Of a DNA stretch of 64,000 nucleotides, positions 11,039 through 22,085 are shown in pieces (positions within the stretch are counted from its first letter, which is position 1; each line of letters starts with the position of its first letter). The translations under genes and the position numbers were made by a program. Below the pieces are notes generated by a model. The model did no database searches, was not told where the DNA came from, and saw only the letters and a program-made list of their open reading frames with translations. Source of the stretch: Centropus unirufus (Eukaryota; Chordata; Aves; Cuculiformes; Centropidae); NCBI GenBank assembly GCA_013397695.1, contig VYZI01000484.1:422357-486356 (forward strand). The letters are read 5' to 3'.

Positions 11039-11605
11039 GTAAGAAAGCATTACCTTGTGGCATGTACTTCTTTCTGTCTGATATTTGTTTATCCTTGCAA
11101 AGAGGATGCTTGTAGGTTGAATTACCCACCATGTTTCTCTTTGTTTAATTTCCTACAGATATACATGCGATTGAAAAAAAGGAACAACATGAGGGACAGT
11201 AAGTATAGATCCTCTGAAACCAAAAGGATCAACATCATGCTGATCTCAATAGTGGTCGCATTTGCAGTTTGCTGGCTGCCTCTCACCATCTTCAATATTG
11301 TGTTTGACTGGAATCATGAGATTCTGCCTGTTGCTACCTGCAGCCACAACCTTTTGTTCCTGATGTGCCATCTCACCGCCATGATCTCTACCTGTGTGAA
11401 CCCCATATTCTATGGGTTTCTCAATAAGAACTTCCAACGAGACTTGCAGTTTTTATTTCATTTTTGTCATTTCCGCTCCCGTGAGGAGGATTATGAGACT
11501 ATAGCCATGTCCACCATGCACACAGATGTTTCAAAAACCTCTTTAAAGCAGGCAAGCCCAGTCACATTTAAGAAAATAAATAATGATGATGACGATAAAA
11601 TATAA
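10340..11605 (+). CDS. NPY1R: Neuropeptide Y receptor Y1 (two coding exons)
   Basis: Class A G-protein-coupled receptor for NPY and PYY in the plasma membrane, coupling to Gi/o. Coding is 10340-11038 joined to 11159-11605, giving 381 residues against 384 in human. The sequence shows N-glycosylation sequons at N2, N11, N17 and N186, TM1 at about 39-66, Asp86 in TM2, and the C113-C198 disulphide pair. ERH at 137-139 replaces DRY, as normal for Y1. CWLP is at 271-274, Asp283 is the TM6 acidic ligand contact, NPIFY is at 314-318, a Cys lies after helix 8, and the tail is Ser/Thr-rich. The intron falls directly after TM5, the known NPY1R position. Oddities: the third intracellular loop is four residues shorter than in mammals, and a two-residue insertion follows TM6. 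Identity is certain; the start codon is very likely. Confidence 0.97.
   Translation: MNTSILSPLGNISSHLNFSEKNSQILQFEDEDCHVPLAMVFALALAYGTVIILGISGNLALIVIILKQKEMRNVTNILIVNLSFSDLLVTIMCLPFTFVYTLMDHWIFGEAMCKLNPFVQCASITVSVFSLVLIAIERHQLIINPRGWRPNNRHAYLGIAAIWILATASSLPFLIYHVLTDEPFRNITFDEYRDKYVCLDLFPLDTARLSYTTTLLVIQYFGPLCFIFVCYLKVRKHYLVACTSFCLIFVYPCKEDACRLNYPPCFSLFNFLQIYMRLKKRNNMRDSKYRSSETKRINIMLISIVVAFAVCWLPLTIFNIVFDWNHEILPVATCSHNLLFLMCHLTAMISTCVNPIFYGFLNKNFQRDLQFLFHFCHFRSREEDYETIAMSTMHTDVSKTSLKQASPVTFKKINNDDDDKI
11039..11158 (+). other. NPY1R: NPY1R coding intron, 120 bp
   Basis: Flanked by GTAAGA and TTTCCTACAG. Its position matches the single coding intron of vertebrate NPY1R. It is exactly 40 codons long and has no stop in the receptor frame, so retention would not truncate the protein. 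Confidence 0.93.
11159..11605 (+). CDS. NPY1R: NPY1R coding exon, ICL3 to C-terminus
   Basis: Encodes residues 234-381: third intracellular loop, TM6, TM7, helix 8 and the cytoplasmic tail, ending in TAA at 11603-11605. The tail closely follows mammalian Y1, including the conserved DYETIAMSTMHTDVSKTSLK stretch. Confidence 0.95.
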   Translation: MYMRLKKRNNMRDSKYRSSETKRINIMLISIVVAFAVCWLPLTIFNIVFDWNHEILPVATCSHNLLFLMCHLTAMISTCVNPIFYGFLNKNFQRDLQFLFHFCHFRSREEDYETIAMSTMHTDVSKTSLKQASPVTFKKINNDDDDKI

Positions 11606-14600
11606 AGAAATAAAAATTCTACACCAGACTAGAGAAGCGTGATCACAGGTGAGACATGCAGAAGGACAAACACAATTACATTACAAGTGCAAATTGGGGA
11701 ATGTTTTTCTGCTTTTTCCAAGGAACTTTGATTTTCGTCCCTTTGAAATGATACACTGTGCATTTTTGCCCCTTTTAGTGCTTTAATGTTCACAGCAGTT
11801 ATGCCTGAATCTTATTATAAGATGTAGTTGGACCTGCTACTACATTTGGTTTTCATCGTTTGTCTTTTGTTCTGTTTTCTTTGTACAGTTTTGCAATTTA
11901 CCACAAAGATACAGTTATTGATTTTTTTTTTTTTTTTCAAAGAAGTCATTTTCAGGAGTGTCCATCGAAGACCATTAGAAATAATACGAACCACAGGAAG
12001 GCTGTCATGACAGAGGACCCACCCCAGCATAAAATTAGGGCGTTCTGATTTGAAGCATTATTATTACTCTTTTTTTTTTATCTAGGGTTTGATTGCTGTT
12101 AAAATCCTGTAAAATCAATGTAGGCATGCAGAAGAGAATTCCATAAAACCTGCAGAATATGGTAAATGGGGACATGAACTTTGCCTCATTCATAGAGGCA
12201 ATTCAGACTCTAATCACTTAGGTTCAAAGACAGGATTAAGAGTGAAATTCTGTTCTCATTTATGGGAATAAAACCCTACAGTAATTCCACAGAGCATAAT
12301 GGGATAACTCTGATGTTTCACCACAGCAAATGAAAGCACAAATGGACCTTCAATCCCAACTGATTATAGATGATTTTAATAATACAGGCTTTTTAATTTA
12401 AAAGAACTCAAATCCCATTTTCATCTGCCATTACTGACAGGAGTTAGCGTTGCTGGCATTAAAGTATTATACTCTCTGTCCCAAGCCTATGAACTATGTA
12501 AATTCTCCTTGAGACCTTTGTCCAGAATCTAAAGGGAGATGGGGCTGTTCACCATATATACAAGGGGCAATTCCATCCTCAGGGGTGAGAGCGAAAAATC
12601 AGGTCTGGTATTGAAAAAATTAGCTTTAGCTATGTTAGTCTTTTCATAATAATTAATGCTGATCTATGTAAATTATGTATAGCCTCATAATAGTCTGTGT
12701 TCAGATGCAATGATATAAACCTGGATTATCTCCAAGACAATCAGTCTGCAAAATTAAAAAGGAGGATCTGGGTATAATTTCGGTGTAATTGGTATGTTTA
12801 GTTTTCAAACCCAGTTTCCACAGTTAGTTGAAGTGTGGAAATATTTTCCAAATATACACAATAGAGCTTTGTGTGTTAAGACTTAATATAAATATATAGA
12901 TATACTCTACACAAATTTTATGTAACTAGATCCCTAGCTGAGGGACACCCACATAACTTGACTGCTGTAAATGAAACTCCAACGTGAGCCAGCTGAGGTT
13001 CTATGTCATACAGTGTACTTTCCTGTATAATCAATGCATTTTTTAATAATTTGCTTTTTAAAATACAGTATGGACCTTAATTTCTTTTAATAAGGTCACT
13101 CTAAACCATTCTGGCAGACAAGAGGGTTTTTAAGAGGGATATAAATGCAAATAGAAATCTGACCTGGTATATTACTGAGTAAATATATCTCAGGATGTGA
13201 TGGGGAATTTAATATGCCTAAGAAATGAAACTTGTTTAGTTTGCCAGTGTTTAACAGTCAAAAACTGTGCCTTGTGTTGTCTTAAAAATAGTGTAGAATA
13301 TTAAAGTAGCAATGTGTTCTTGTGCACTATAATTCCATGTATTTCTCTATGGCAGATAATTTAATTAAAAAGGAGGTTTCAGTGGTTGAGAACAGAGAGG
13401 GAATGAAGAAAATAAACTATAAGAACTTTCAGGGCATTGCCCTTTGGTATTTGATGAGATATACCTTTTCTTTGTGTTTCTCTATGGAGCACGTTGCTGG
13501 TAATTTGACAAGTGGCTCCTGAAATTATTCCCCTGTAATTTTAGGATAATTTTCATATACTAAGGGGTGTGTAATTTCACAGAGGTACAATGTCGAAACC
13601 TAGCCATGTTTTTCTGTTAAGAATGTCACAGAGGGGTTGTTTTTATTTTGCATTAGAAAAAAAAATCACTGTGATTTTTATGGTTTTTCTTTTTTTCTTT
13701 TTTTTTTTTATTTTTTAAAAGTGCTTTCTTCCAATCCAGTGGAAGAAGAAAATGGAATTATTTGAGAAAGTTACCGTATATTTTGCTGGAAATTTTTGAT
13801 CAGGCTGAATTAAGTTTTTATGCAGAGTAGATGTTGGAGGAACTTTAGAGGAGTGTGCTAGTGCACAGAGTCCTAAGATTGGTGCATCCTAAGATTTTAA
13901 GGTCTTCAGTGGGACAACAAGATAATGCCTCTTATGTCAACCTTTCTCCTGCTTGAGGTGCACTCTCAAATCAGAGAACCCCTCTGATACCATCTGTCTC
14001 CTGAGAATGCATTAGTATTTATTTTGTTTACCAATGCCCAAGAAACAAGGTGAAGTGTAAGTAGGAGCCTTCTTTCAGCTCATCTGTGTTAAGCTCAGGA
14101 GCTGTTTTTCCACTGCATTGCTGTTCAAGGATCAGGCTTGATGCATATGTTTCCTCACTTGCCTGCAGAAGCATTTCTGAGCCCTAATAAGGACAAAGGC
14201 TAGTGCATTGTCATGCAAATAGCTGAAGGGATGCTGCTTGAACTGACAGCAGAAATTAACACAGTGCAAAGAGTGTTCAGCAGAGAAAGCATTTGGAGAA
14301 TTTCAGAAGCCAAATCACTGGTCTTCTGAGGGCAAAGATGTAAGTAGTCTCTCTATGGTGCTGACCTGACAACTGCAGGGCGTAAGATGACATCTACTGA
14401 CAGCAGTATATGTATCTTTGTTTTTATGGCTTGACACTGGAGTCCTCAAAAGCAACTGCAAACTTTCCCCTCCTGACACCTGTCTACAACACTAACCCTC
14501 TTTTTCACTTTCAGAGTTCCATCATAGTCCTCATCGTCTATATGCTATATTTGTTTACAGGGTAAGCTGTTGTCTTTCATGTTTCTCTATCAATTTCTCA

Positions 14601-17600
14601 GTCATCCTGATCTGTTATTTCTTCCTCCTATGTACTGTTTTGTCAAACTCCCCACACTTCAGCACATGCTGATTCCTATCTCAAAGTCTTGGAGATCCCT
14701 TATTCTTCCAAACTGGTAGAAAAGTTTTACTGACAGAAAAACAGAACTCTGAGGGATCTGTCTTATATTTTACTACTTATGTGCAATACATTTCATGTCA
14801 AATCCACAGCCTTAAGTGACAAATGTAAATTTTTAATAACCTGAATATCTGCTTCATTATCCTCCTAATTTTATCTATCACAGACATTTAAATCTTCTGC
14901 ATAATCTAATTATGCCTATATATTGTATGCCATCTTAATAAATCTGTATTCCTGTATTGCTTTTTTCAGCATGTCTCTTGGTTGTGTCATTGTCACTATG
15001 TACAGTAATCCACAACTTTCACATCTTCGTTTTTGAAAAAGAGATAATAATAAGGGAAGTGATTAATAGACAATAATACCTGGTTTTGGTAGGCTAGGAA
15101 AAAGCTGGATATTTAAAAAGCATAAAATCAACTCTGTTTTTTTCCACTTCATAAAGAATTTAAAGATTTAAATCAGGAAAAGGAAAACATGACAGGACGT
15201 CACTTGAGCTGATGCTGACCGTATCTCATCACCAATGATCACCCTTAGTGAAGGGCTAAGCGTTCATATATTCAGAATTCACTGTCTTGCAGCGCAGTAT
15301 CAGCCATTATTAATGAATCCTAAAAGCAAAATTTGAAGCTAATAGTCAGGCTATAAATTGGTGTATGTTTGAATCTAAGCCTGTTCATCAAATTCTGATT
15401 CTGACTTCAGGAAAAAATATTTTGCGATCAATTAAACTGGAGAATTTGCTTAATCATTTGCCTAGGCACTCTACTTTGTCAACTTTGTTGACAGCCATTT
15501 CTCAACTGAAAGATATATACAACTCCAAACTCTACCATGTTCCTGTGTTATTTAATATGCGGTATCTGCTTTCCTGAGTCATTCATTAAAAAAAAAGTTA
15601 CTAAAGTTGATATAAAAGAAAACTATTTTCTTCTGTCTTTGTTTTGCAGAATTCAAATGTTTGATGATTACTTGTAAGAAGAAAGAATATGACTAGCTTT
15701 AATCTGTTACACTTTAATTAACCTGTGGTCAGAAATAACATCTATTCGATATTTCTGCCCATGCTGAAACAGTGTTTAAGGTCTAAATGGAGTTGGTATT
15801 TCAAATATTAGGGAAAGAATTAACAAGGACTAACTTCAGCTGGAGGATCAGAGTTTTCCTAACCTCCTTTGGTGGCAATACAGGGTTACGCACACCTCCT
15901 CTACTCTAGGTGCTACACATCTACCAAAGTCTCTTTCTCTTGATTATCTCTACAGGTTCCTAAGGGATGGCCAGCCACCAGGGCCAGCACCAGGCCTAGT
16001 GACTACTGCCTCCCTTCCTCCATCTTCAATGGTGCCTCCATGGTAACTTCATAGTTCATAGCCATAGCAGCTGTTTCTGACAAAGTCATAGGAATTTGTA
16101 CTCAGATTTTTTAAAATGACTGAAGATATGCTAAAATTCAACTCTGTTCAAGACAGTCGTTTACATAGCTGCTTCCATTAAAATTATCCAGCAAGTTTCT
16201 GGGAAGCAAGTTGCACAAAATGTGTACTCCATAGAAGTACATCATTTGCACTCTATGTTGGAATTGTGTTTATCTAGAATATCTAGATCATTGCAGCAAA
16301 ACTGACCATACACAGAATCCAGTGTTTTCCAAAGATCTGGTATGATGATCTGGTCATGTGACATAGATCAGGGTTAGTTGCAGGAAATTCACACTAGGTG
16401 CAAATGTGTTTGAGATTGCTGCCCAAGGAAGGCTCTGCACAGTTAACCAACTTGCCACAAATCATGCAAAATTTCGAAATTACAGGGAAATAGATACACA
16501 GAGTTTGAAAAAGAGAAAAAAAAAAAAGCAGATCTATATGAATCCTTCATGCATTCTGTAAGATATAAACAAAAAGACTCAAAGGGAGACTCAGACATTT
16601 AGTTGGGTTTGGGGCCAACAGACTGACACGTGAATGTTTTTTCGGGGCAAAGGGGTGGTAAAAAAATATGTGTGATTAATACCTTCTTTGTTTCTGTTTT
16701 GAGAAAAGGGATATGGATCTTTATAAATGACTGAAAGTGTATTCTAAGATTCTTCACCTTAGATTAATCTAGATAATTTTTGAGACAAAGGAAGCAAAAT
16801 GGTTTTTGCACAATCAAAAAATAACAGCTTTTCATTGCACCCACTCACTGCACATGAGTCTGTTTGCTTTTACTGCTGCAAAACATGGAGAGAGTTTGCT
16901 TATAGCAGGAGGAGTAGCATCGAGAAAGCTCTCCTAGTCTTCCTTGGTTTATGTTCACATTGATACTGTGCTGCTGTTTCTCACATCACAATTTTTTTCC
17001 CATAAGCTATGATATTTTTATTATGCTATTTATATTGTTTTTTAATAAACACTCTCTGTGAAAAGATGTTCTTGAAAGATCCTACTCAATGTGTTTCTGA
17101 GCAAATGGGTGAAAGGCCTTGCAGAACTTGTAGAAATGTGGCTGGCAATGCGATGATGTTCCAAAGAGTAGAGAAATAGAAAATATATTTGTTACATGCC
17201 ATTATTCAACCCCTTTCTTTTAAAGCTTTTGTTATAACTTTAATTCATGTAATCTAGATGTAAGCTAAACCTATGTATCTAGTGACTCCTCTTGGAGACT
17301 GTCCTCTGGAGACATCCACCTGGTTGGAGACCACATTTCTTTCCTTACCTATGGACCTCATGGTTGCCTGTAAGTATCTCATAATTTTTAATACACTTAA
17401 GCATGTATACACAAGAGTGTTTACTTTCTTTTTAAGGTTTGTTTTTTTCTTTGTTTTCTCATTAGTATTTAGTGAGCTTAGGGTAAGGTCCTTGTTTCAA
17501 ATTATCCTAAAGTACAATACATGTCTGAATATCTGCTTCCCAGAGAGGGCAGCAGGCCATAAAACGTGATATTTTTATAGCTGTGTGGACTCAACAGAGA

Positions 17601-19099
17601 CACAACTCCATAATTGTCCATACCAAAAAGTCATCTTTGGCTGGTACTTACAGTAAGGTTATCCTCTTAGGTCCTTTTGTGGGTTTTACTCTGGTGCATT
17701 TTCTTGGCATAGTTACAAGTTAAATGTATCCACCAACCTGTCTGGCTTACTGAATTAAACCAATTTAGTTCACAGACAATTGAAGAGAGCACTAGAAATT
17801 CTGAATATAATTTTGGCTCTTGACAGGTATACATGTTTACAGATTTCCATTACTAAAATTGAAGGCTTTGTTTGTTATTATTATTGCTGCTACTTTTTTT
17901 CAGTTTGCAAAAAAAAACCCGACCGCTAACACCCAGACAGCGTAATTTACCATTAAAATTTACTCCAAGTTGTAAGAAATCCCTTTCTTCAGCAGGGTCT
18001 GTGGATTTACTCCCACAGCAGAAACATCATCAGTCATGGATAAACGCACTGCCAATAGTGTCTTACCAAAGGCTAATTATTCAGAATTAAGTGTGAGTAC
18101 CTTTAAGGCAACATATATAAACTCGAATTCAAATGCTGAAGTTTTTGTGTGGGAAATTATGCATTCAAATAAGCCACTGACTTAAGGAAATGATAAAGCC
18201 TGACCCCAGTTCCTTTCATATTAGTCTGATGCTTTGGTAACCCCTCTGACATTGTTCAGAAGATTATGGTGTAGATAGGGAAGATAAATTATATCAGTTC
18301 AATTAAAAATGTCAAATGGGTTCGGACTATAGATTTTATATTGCCTAGGATCAAGAAAATATACTGAATATTTAACCCTGGTGTTCCTTAAGGAAATGAT
18401 ATACCTTGGCTGCCTGTCCTCCCTTCCTTTCCATAGCTTTTGAATTCCTTGATAATTTTCACACAGACCTGACATATTTGGCAAAAGTAACAAGATGTTT
18501 GAAGCTGAAATGGTTTTTACATAAGCTGAATACCTGTTGTTTATCTAAGTTTGTTCTTTTAAGAAGGGCACACATGTTATTGGGGCTATCATTAGAAGTA
18601 TATGCTACATAGTAAATATATATATATTTAACATCATTTAAAGTAGCATTTTAAAATGCAGACTTTAAGTGTATTTTCTATATTTATTAAAAAAGCCCTA
18701 AACTTTTAGCAGTTTTTATATCCAGGTCATGTTTCTGTGGTTTGCAAGGAACAAACAAATCTACACCCATCATGCAGCTCTGCTTGCTGTGCAGCTGATG
18801 CTGGCAACAGGGTTTTGGTTCCTGTGACCATGGGATGCTGTCTAAGGTTCAGCACCTGCTTGGGCAAGATGGGTTCTACATCACTAAGTGAGGCAAAGGT
18901 AACTTTGCCAGTAGGAGGGCTGACCCAGTAAGAGGGGCTTTAAGCTGAGAGTGATGTGGGATGAAGAGTATTGCCAGCAGCACTGTGAGGGAGTGATGGA
19001 CAGAGTTGATAAGCAAAGGGCCTGGAGTGCTGTGAATGAAGACAAAATACAAAACCAACAAAACTGAGCTTAAATAGGATTACATCAAGCACTTGTAGA
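11606..19099. other. NPY1R 3' UTR then gene desert
   Basis: The first part must include the NPY1R 3' UTR. The rest is AT-rich with T-runs (11922-11937; 13681-13720) and no recognised gene, RNA or transposon. Open frames are short and without domain or splice support. Confidence 0.5.
12267..12272 (+). terminator. Candidate NPY1R poly(A) signal
   Basis: AATAAA 660 bp after the stop codon. Others lie at 11609 (only 4 bases past the stop) and 13411. Which one is used cannot be decided from the sequence. Confidence 0.25.
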
Positions 19100-20353
19100 T
19101 AAGCAAGGAAGTTCCTACAAGACACCAATTTGGGAAAAGTCCCTAGACCCTTTCTGGGAAGACAGCATGATGGACTGCCTTTATCAAATGCCTGTATACT
19201 AGTATGTGCAGCATCAGGAATAATCATAAGTAAATTGAAATTTGTGCGTGACTGCAAGCCTATGATCTTGCTAGGATCATGGAGATGTGGTGGAGTGGTT
19301 CCCTTGTCTGGACTGATGCAATGGAGGGATACAGCATCTTTAGAATGCATAGAAAGACAAGGAGGTGGAGTTGCTCTTTATGTGTGAGAGAAGTTTGAGT
19401 GCACAGAGCTCTTCTGAAGATGAACTAGGAGCCAACTGCTAGCTTATGAGTGAGTTTAAAGAACAAACCAGTATGGGTGACACTGTAGTGGGTGTCTTCT
19501 ATAGGCTGCCTGATCAGGAAAATAGTAGATGAGACCTGCTACCAACAGCTAGAAGAAATCTCATCTTCACGGGTCCTGTTGCTCATGATGAACTTTATAG
19601 CTTTGCACTTTATAAGCAATCCATGAGGTTCCTGGAGAGCACTAATGACGATGTCTTGACAGAAATGACAGAGGAGCCAATGAGAAGATGTGCTCTGCTG
19701 GACATCATACATGGAAACAAGTAAGGCCTTGTCAGGGATGTGAAGATCAAAGGCAGCCTTTGCTGCAGTGATGTTGGAATTCAGTATCCTACATGAAGGG
19801 AGGAGGGCAAAAAGCAAGATCACAGCTCTGAACTTCAAGAGAGCCTACTTTAGCCTCTTCAGGAATCTGCCTGAAAGAATCCCATAAGATAAGTCTCTGG
19901 AGGGAAAAGTGTTGATATTCTGGTTGATATTCAAGAATCATCTCTTCCAAACTTGGGAGCAGTCCATCCCAATAACAAGAAGGTGAAACAAAGATGCCAG
20001 GAGGCTTGTATGGATGAACAATTTTCTCCTGGAAAAACTCAAACATAAAAAGTAAGAATGCATAAAAACAGAGTATTAAGAAGGGGGAAGAAGTGACAGG
20101 TAACATGGGAGAAATATATAGATGCTCTTGAGCATGCATTGATGTGGTTAGGAAAGTCAATGCCCAACTGGAGCTCAATCAAGACAACAAGAAAGGCAGC
20201 AGGAAGGGCTTCAGTAAGGACATAAGCAGCAAAAGAATGACTGGGGAATGTACAGGTCTGCTACGAAATGGGTCAGGGCCGAATGACATAAAGCATTGAA
20301 AACGCTGAGGTACTGAATTCTTTCTTCTATTAGTCTTTACTAGTATGACCAGT
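19100..20353 (+). repeat. CR1 LINE, endonuclease part (plus strand)
   Basis: An old, frame-broken CR1 ORF2 fragment. Readable blocks include GGGVALYV near 19365-19385, a VGVFYRLPDQE-like endonuclease motif near 19490, EEP-RR-ALLDII near 19670, and ENAEVLNSFF before the reverse transcriptase near 20300. Many stops and frameshifts make it a fossil. It continues at 21324 after a nested insertion. Confidence 0.8.
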
Positions 20354-21323
20354 TGTGTGCATAACTTTTTAACTTGTATTTTCTGTGTCTTAAACATTGT
20401 CTTAAGTGCAAGGCATATGTGCCCGAGAGGCCTTTTGTATGACTCCTAGTTAAAAATGAGAGGGCAGAGGGGGATAGGTGTATGCCCCCACACACCCTCT
20501 ACCTTTGGGCCAGCTCCAGAATGAACTGTCCTGTGCAGTCTGCAACAGTGAAGTGAGGGAAGGAGCTGCTAATCCTCCCCTCCCAATGCAGAGATACCTG
20601 ACTCTGCATGTACACCCAAAATGTTCACACAGAGATTATTCCAGAAAAGGTCTGTTGAACTGCTGGTAACCCCTGGAGCCCCTAGCCCCAATTCCAGAAC
20701 TTTTCCAAAGAAACTTCTACACATGCCCCAATTTGAGAACTTGTACGCCAAGACTATCCCTCACATCCTAATAAGGCATGGACTTACCCTATAAATAGTC
20801 CTTGCCAAGATGACATGGAGCAAGTCCACCACCCTGTGGATCATGTTCTGAGGAAGAGCTGTTGGACTGGCTTGAAGAAGTGCTGCTGGATTGGGCTATG
20901 GTGTGGAAGTACTGTGCTTCACTGGTGGTGATTATTTTTCATTTTCTCTGCTACTTCTTTCTCTGTAATGTCTTGTTCTTATTATCTTCCCTCTTCTGAA
21001 CATACCTTTTTTAACTTGGCACTTTGGTGTATTGGATTGAATCTAAGTTGTGTTGTAATTTGTTTAGCAACTTTGGCTGTGTTCAAGGTATCAGATTGTA
21101 ATCTGAGCAGATTAAAATCTGCTTTGCAACTTCGAGAAGTCGTGATTCAGAGTGCACCTCAGTATATGAGTTTTTTTCTATTTTGTCTGTGTCCAAAATA
21201 AATATTGGATTTCAATTTACCCTGTGTGTAAATTCATCACTCTTGACTTGTGGTGGGGATATTAAAAGAATTCTTCACCCGCTGTATCCTGCCTGCCAGG
21301 TTGGTTTGGTCTGGGCTTTAACA
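20354..21323 (+). mobile_element. Solo LTR nested in CR1, 970 bp
   Basis: CR1 text stops after TATGACCAGT and resumes with CCAGCCTCCAGAAATCCCAG, so the intervening 970 bp is an insertion. It starts TGTGTGC, ends TTTAACA (TG...CA) and is flanked by 5-bp near-identical target duplications (CCAGT and CCAGC). TATAAATA is at 20790-20797 and AATAAA at 21197-21202, giving U3-R-U5 order on the plus strand. Five-base duplications fit an ERVL-like family, but the family name is not established. There is no internal region, so it is a solo LTR. Confidence 0.75.
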
Positions 21324-22085
21324 CCAGCCTCCAGAAATCCCAGGCCTTGGAGGCCAGAGGGAAAGGCTGGAACAAGGAAGGTATACCATTGATGAAAGAG
21401 GATTAGATTAGAAAATACTAAAAAATACTGGTTATAAATAAATTAATTGGCCCTGAAGGGATGCAGCTTTACCTTTTAGTGACTAAACAACTAATTCTGG
21501 AAACCATTTCCAGGCTCATGGAAGATAGGAAGGTGATCATGAGTAGTCAGCATAGGTTCTCAAAGGGAAGATCATGGTTAACCAACCTTAAAACCTTCGA
21601 TGATGAAGATCATCTTACCAAGCCATCTACTGGCTTGTTTGATGAGGGGTGACCAGTAAATATCTGCCTTGACGTCAGTAAAGCTGTTGACATCATGCCA
21701 CTCTTACAGAGAAGCTGAGGAAGTATGGGCTTTATAAGCAGGCAATGAGGTAGATTGAAAACTGGCTGAATAGTCAGGCCTAGAGGGTGATGATTTGTGG
21801 CTCTTTTCTGTGGTGCCTGGTGACAAGACCAGAGGCAATGGGCCTGAAACACAGGAGGCTCACTCTGAACATCAGTAAACTTTGGGTTTTTACTGTGGAT
21901 GACTGAGCACTGGCACAGGTTGCCCAGAAATGTTCTGGAGTCTCACTTCTTGGGGCTATTAAAAATCTGTCTGGACATGGTCCCGGGCAACCAGCTCTAA
22001 CTGACTCTGCTTGAGAAGGGCAAAGATTGGACCAAATGACCTCGAGAAGCCCCTTCTAACCTCAAACATTCTGTGATCCAGTGAA
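21324..22085 (+). repeat. CR1 LINE, RT start plus 3' end (plus strand)
   Basis: Continuation of the CR1 begun at 19.1 kb. Blocks recognised are LILETISRLMEDRKVIMSSQ near 21490, an ENWLN-like block near 21758, and the 3' UTR text ending TTCTGTGATCCAGTG at about 22080. The central reverse transcriptase is deleted between about 21800 and 21850. Confidence 0.85.
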
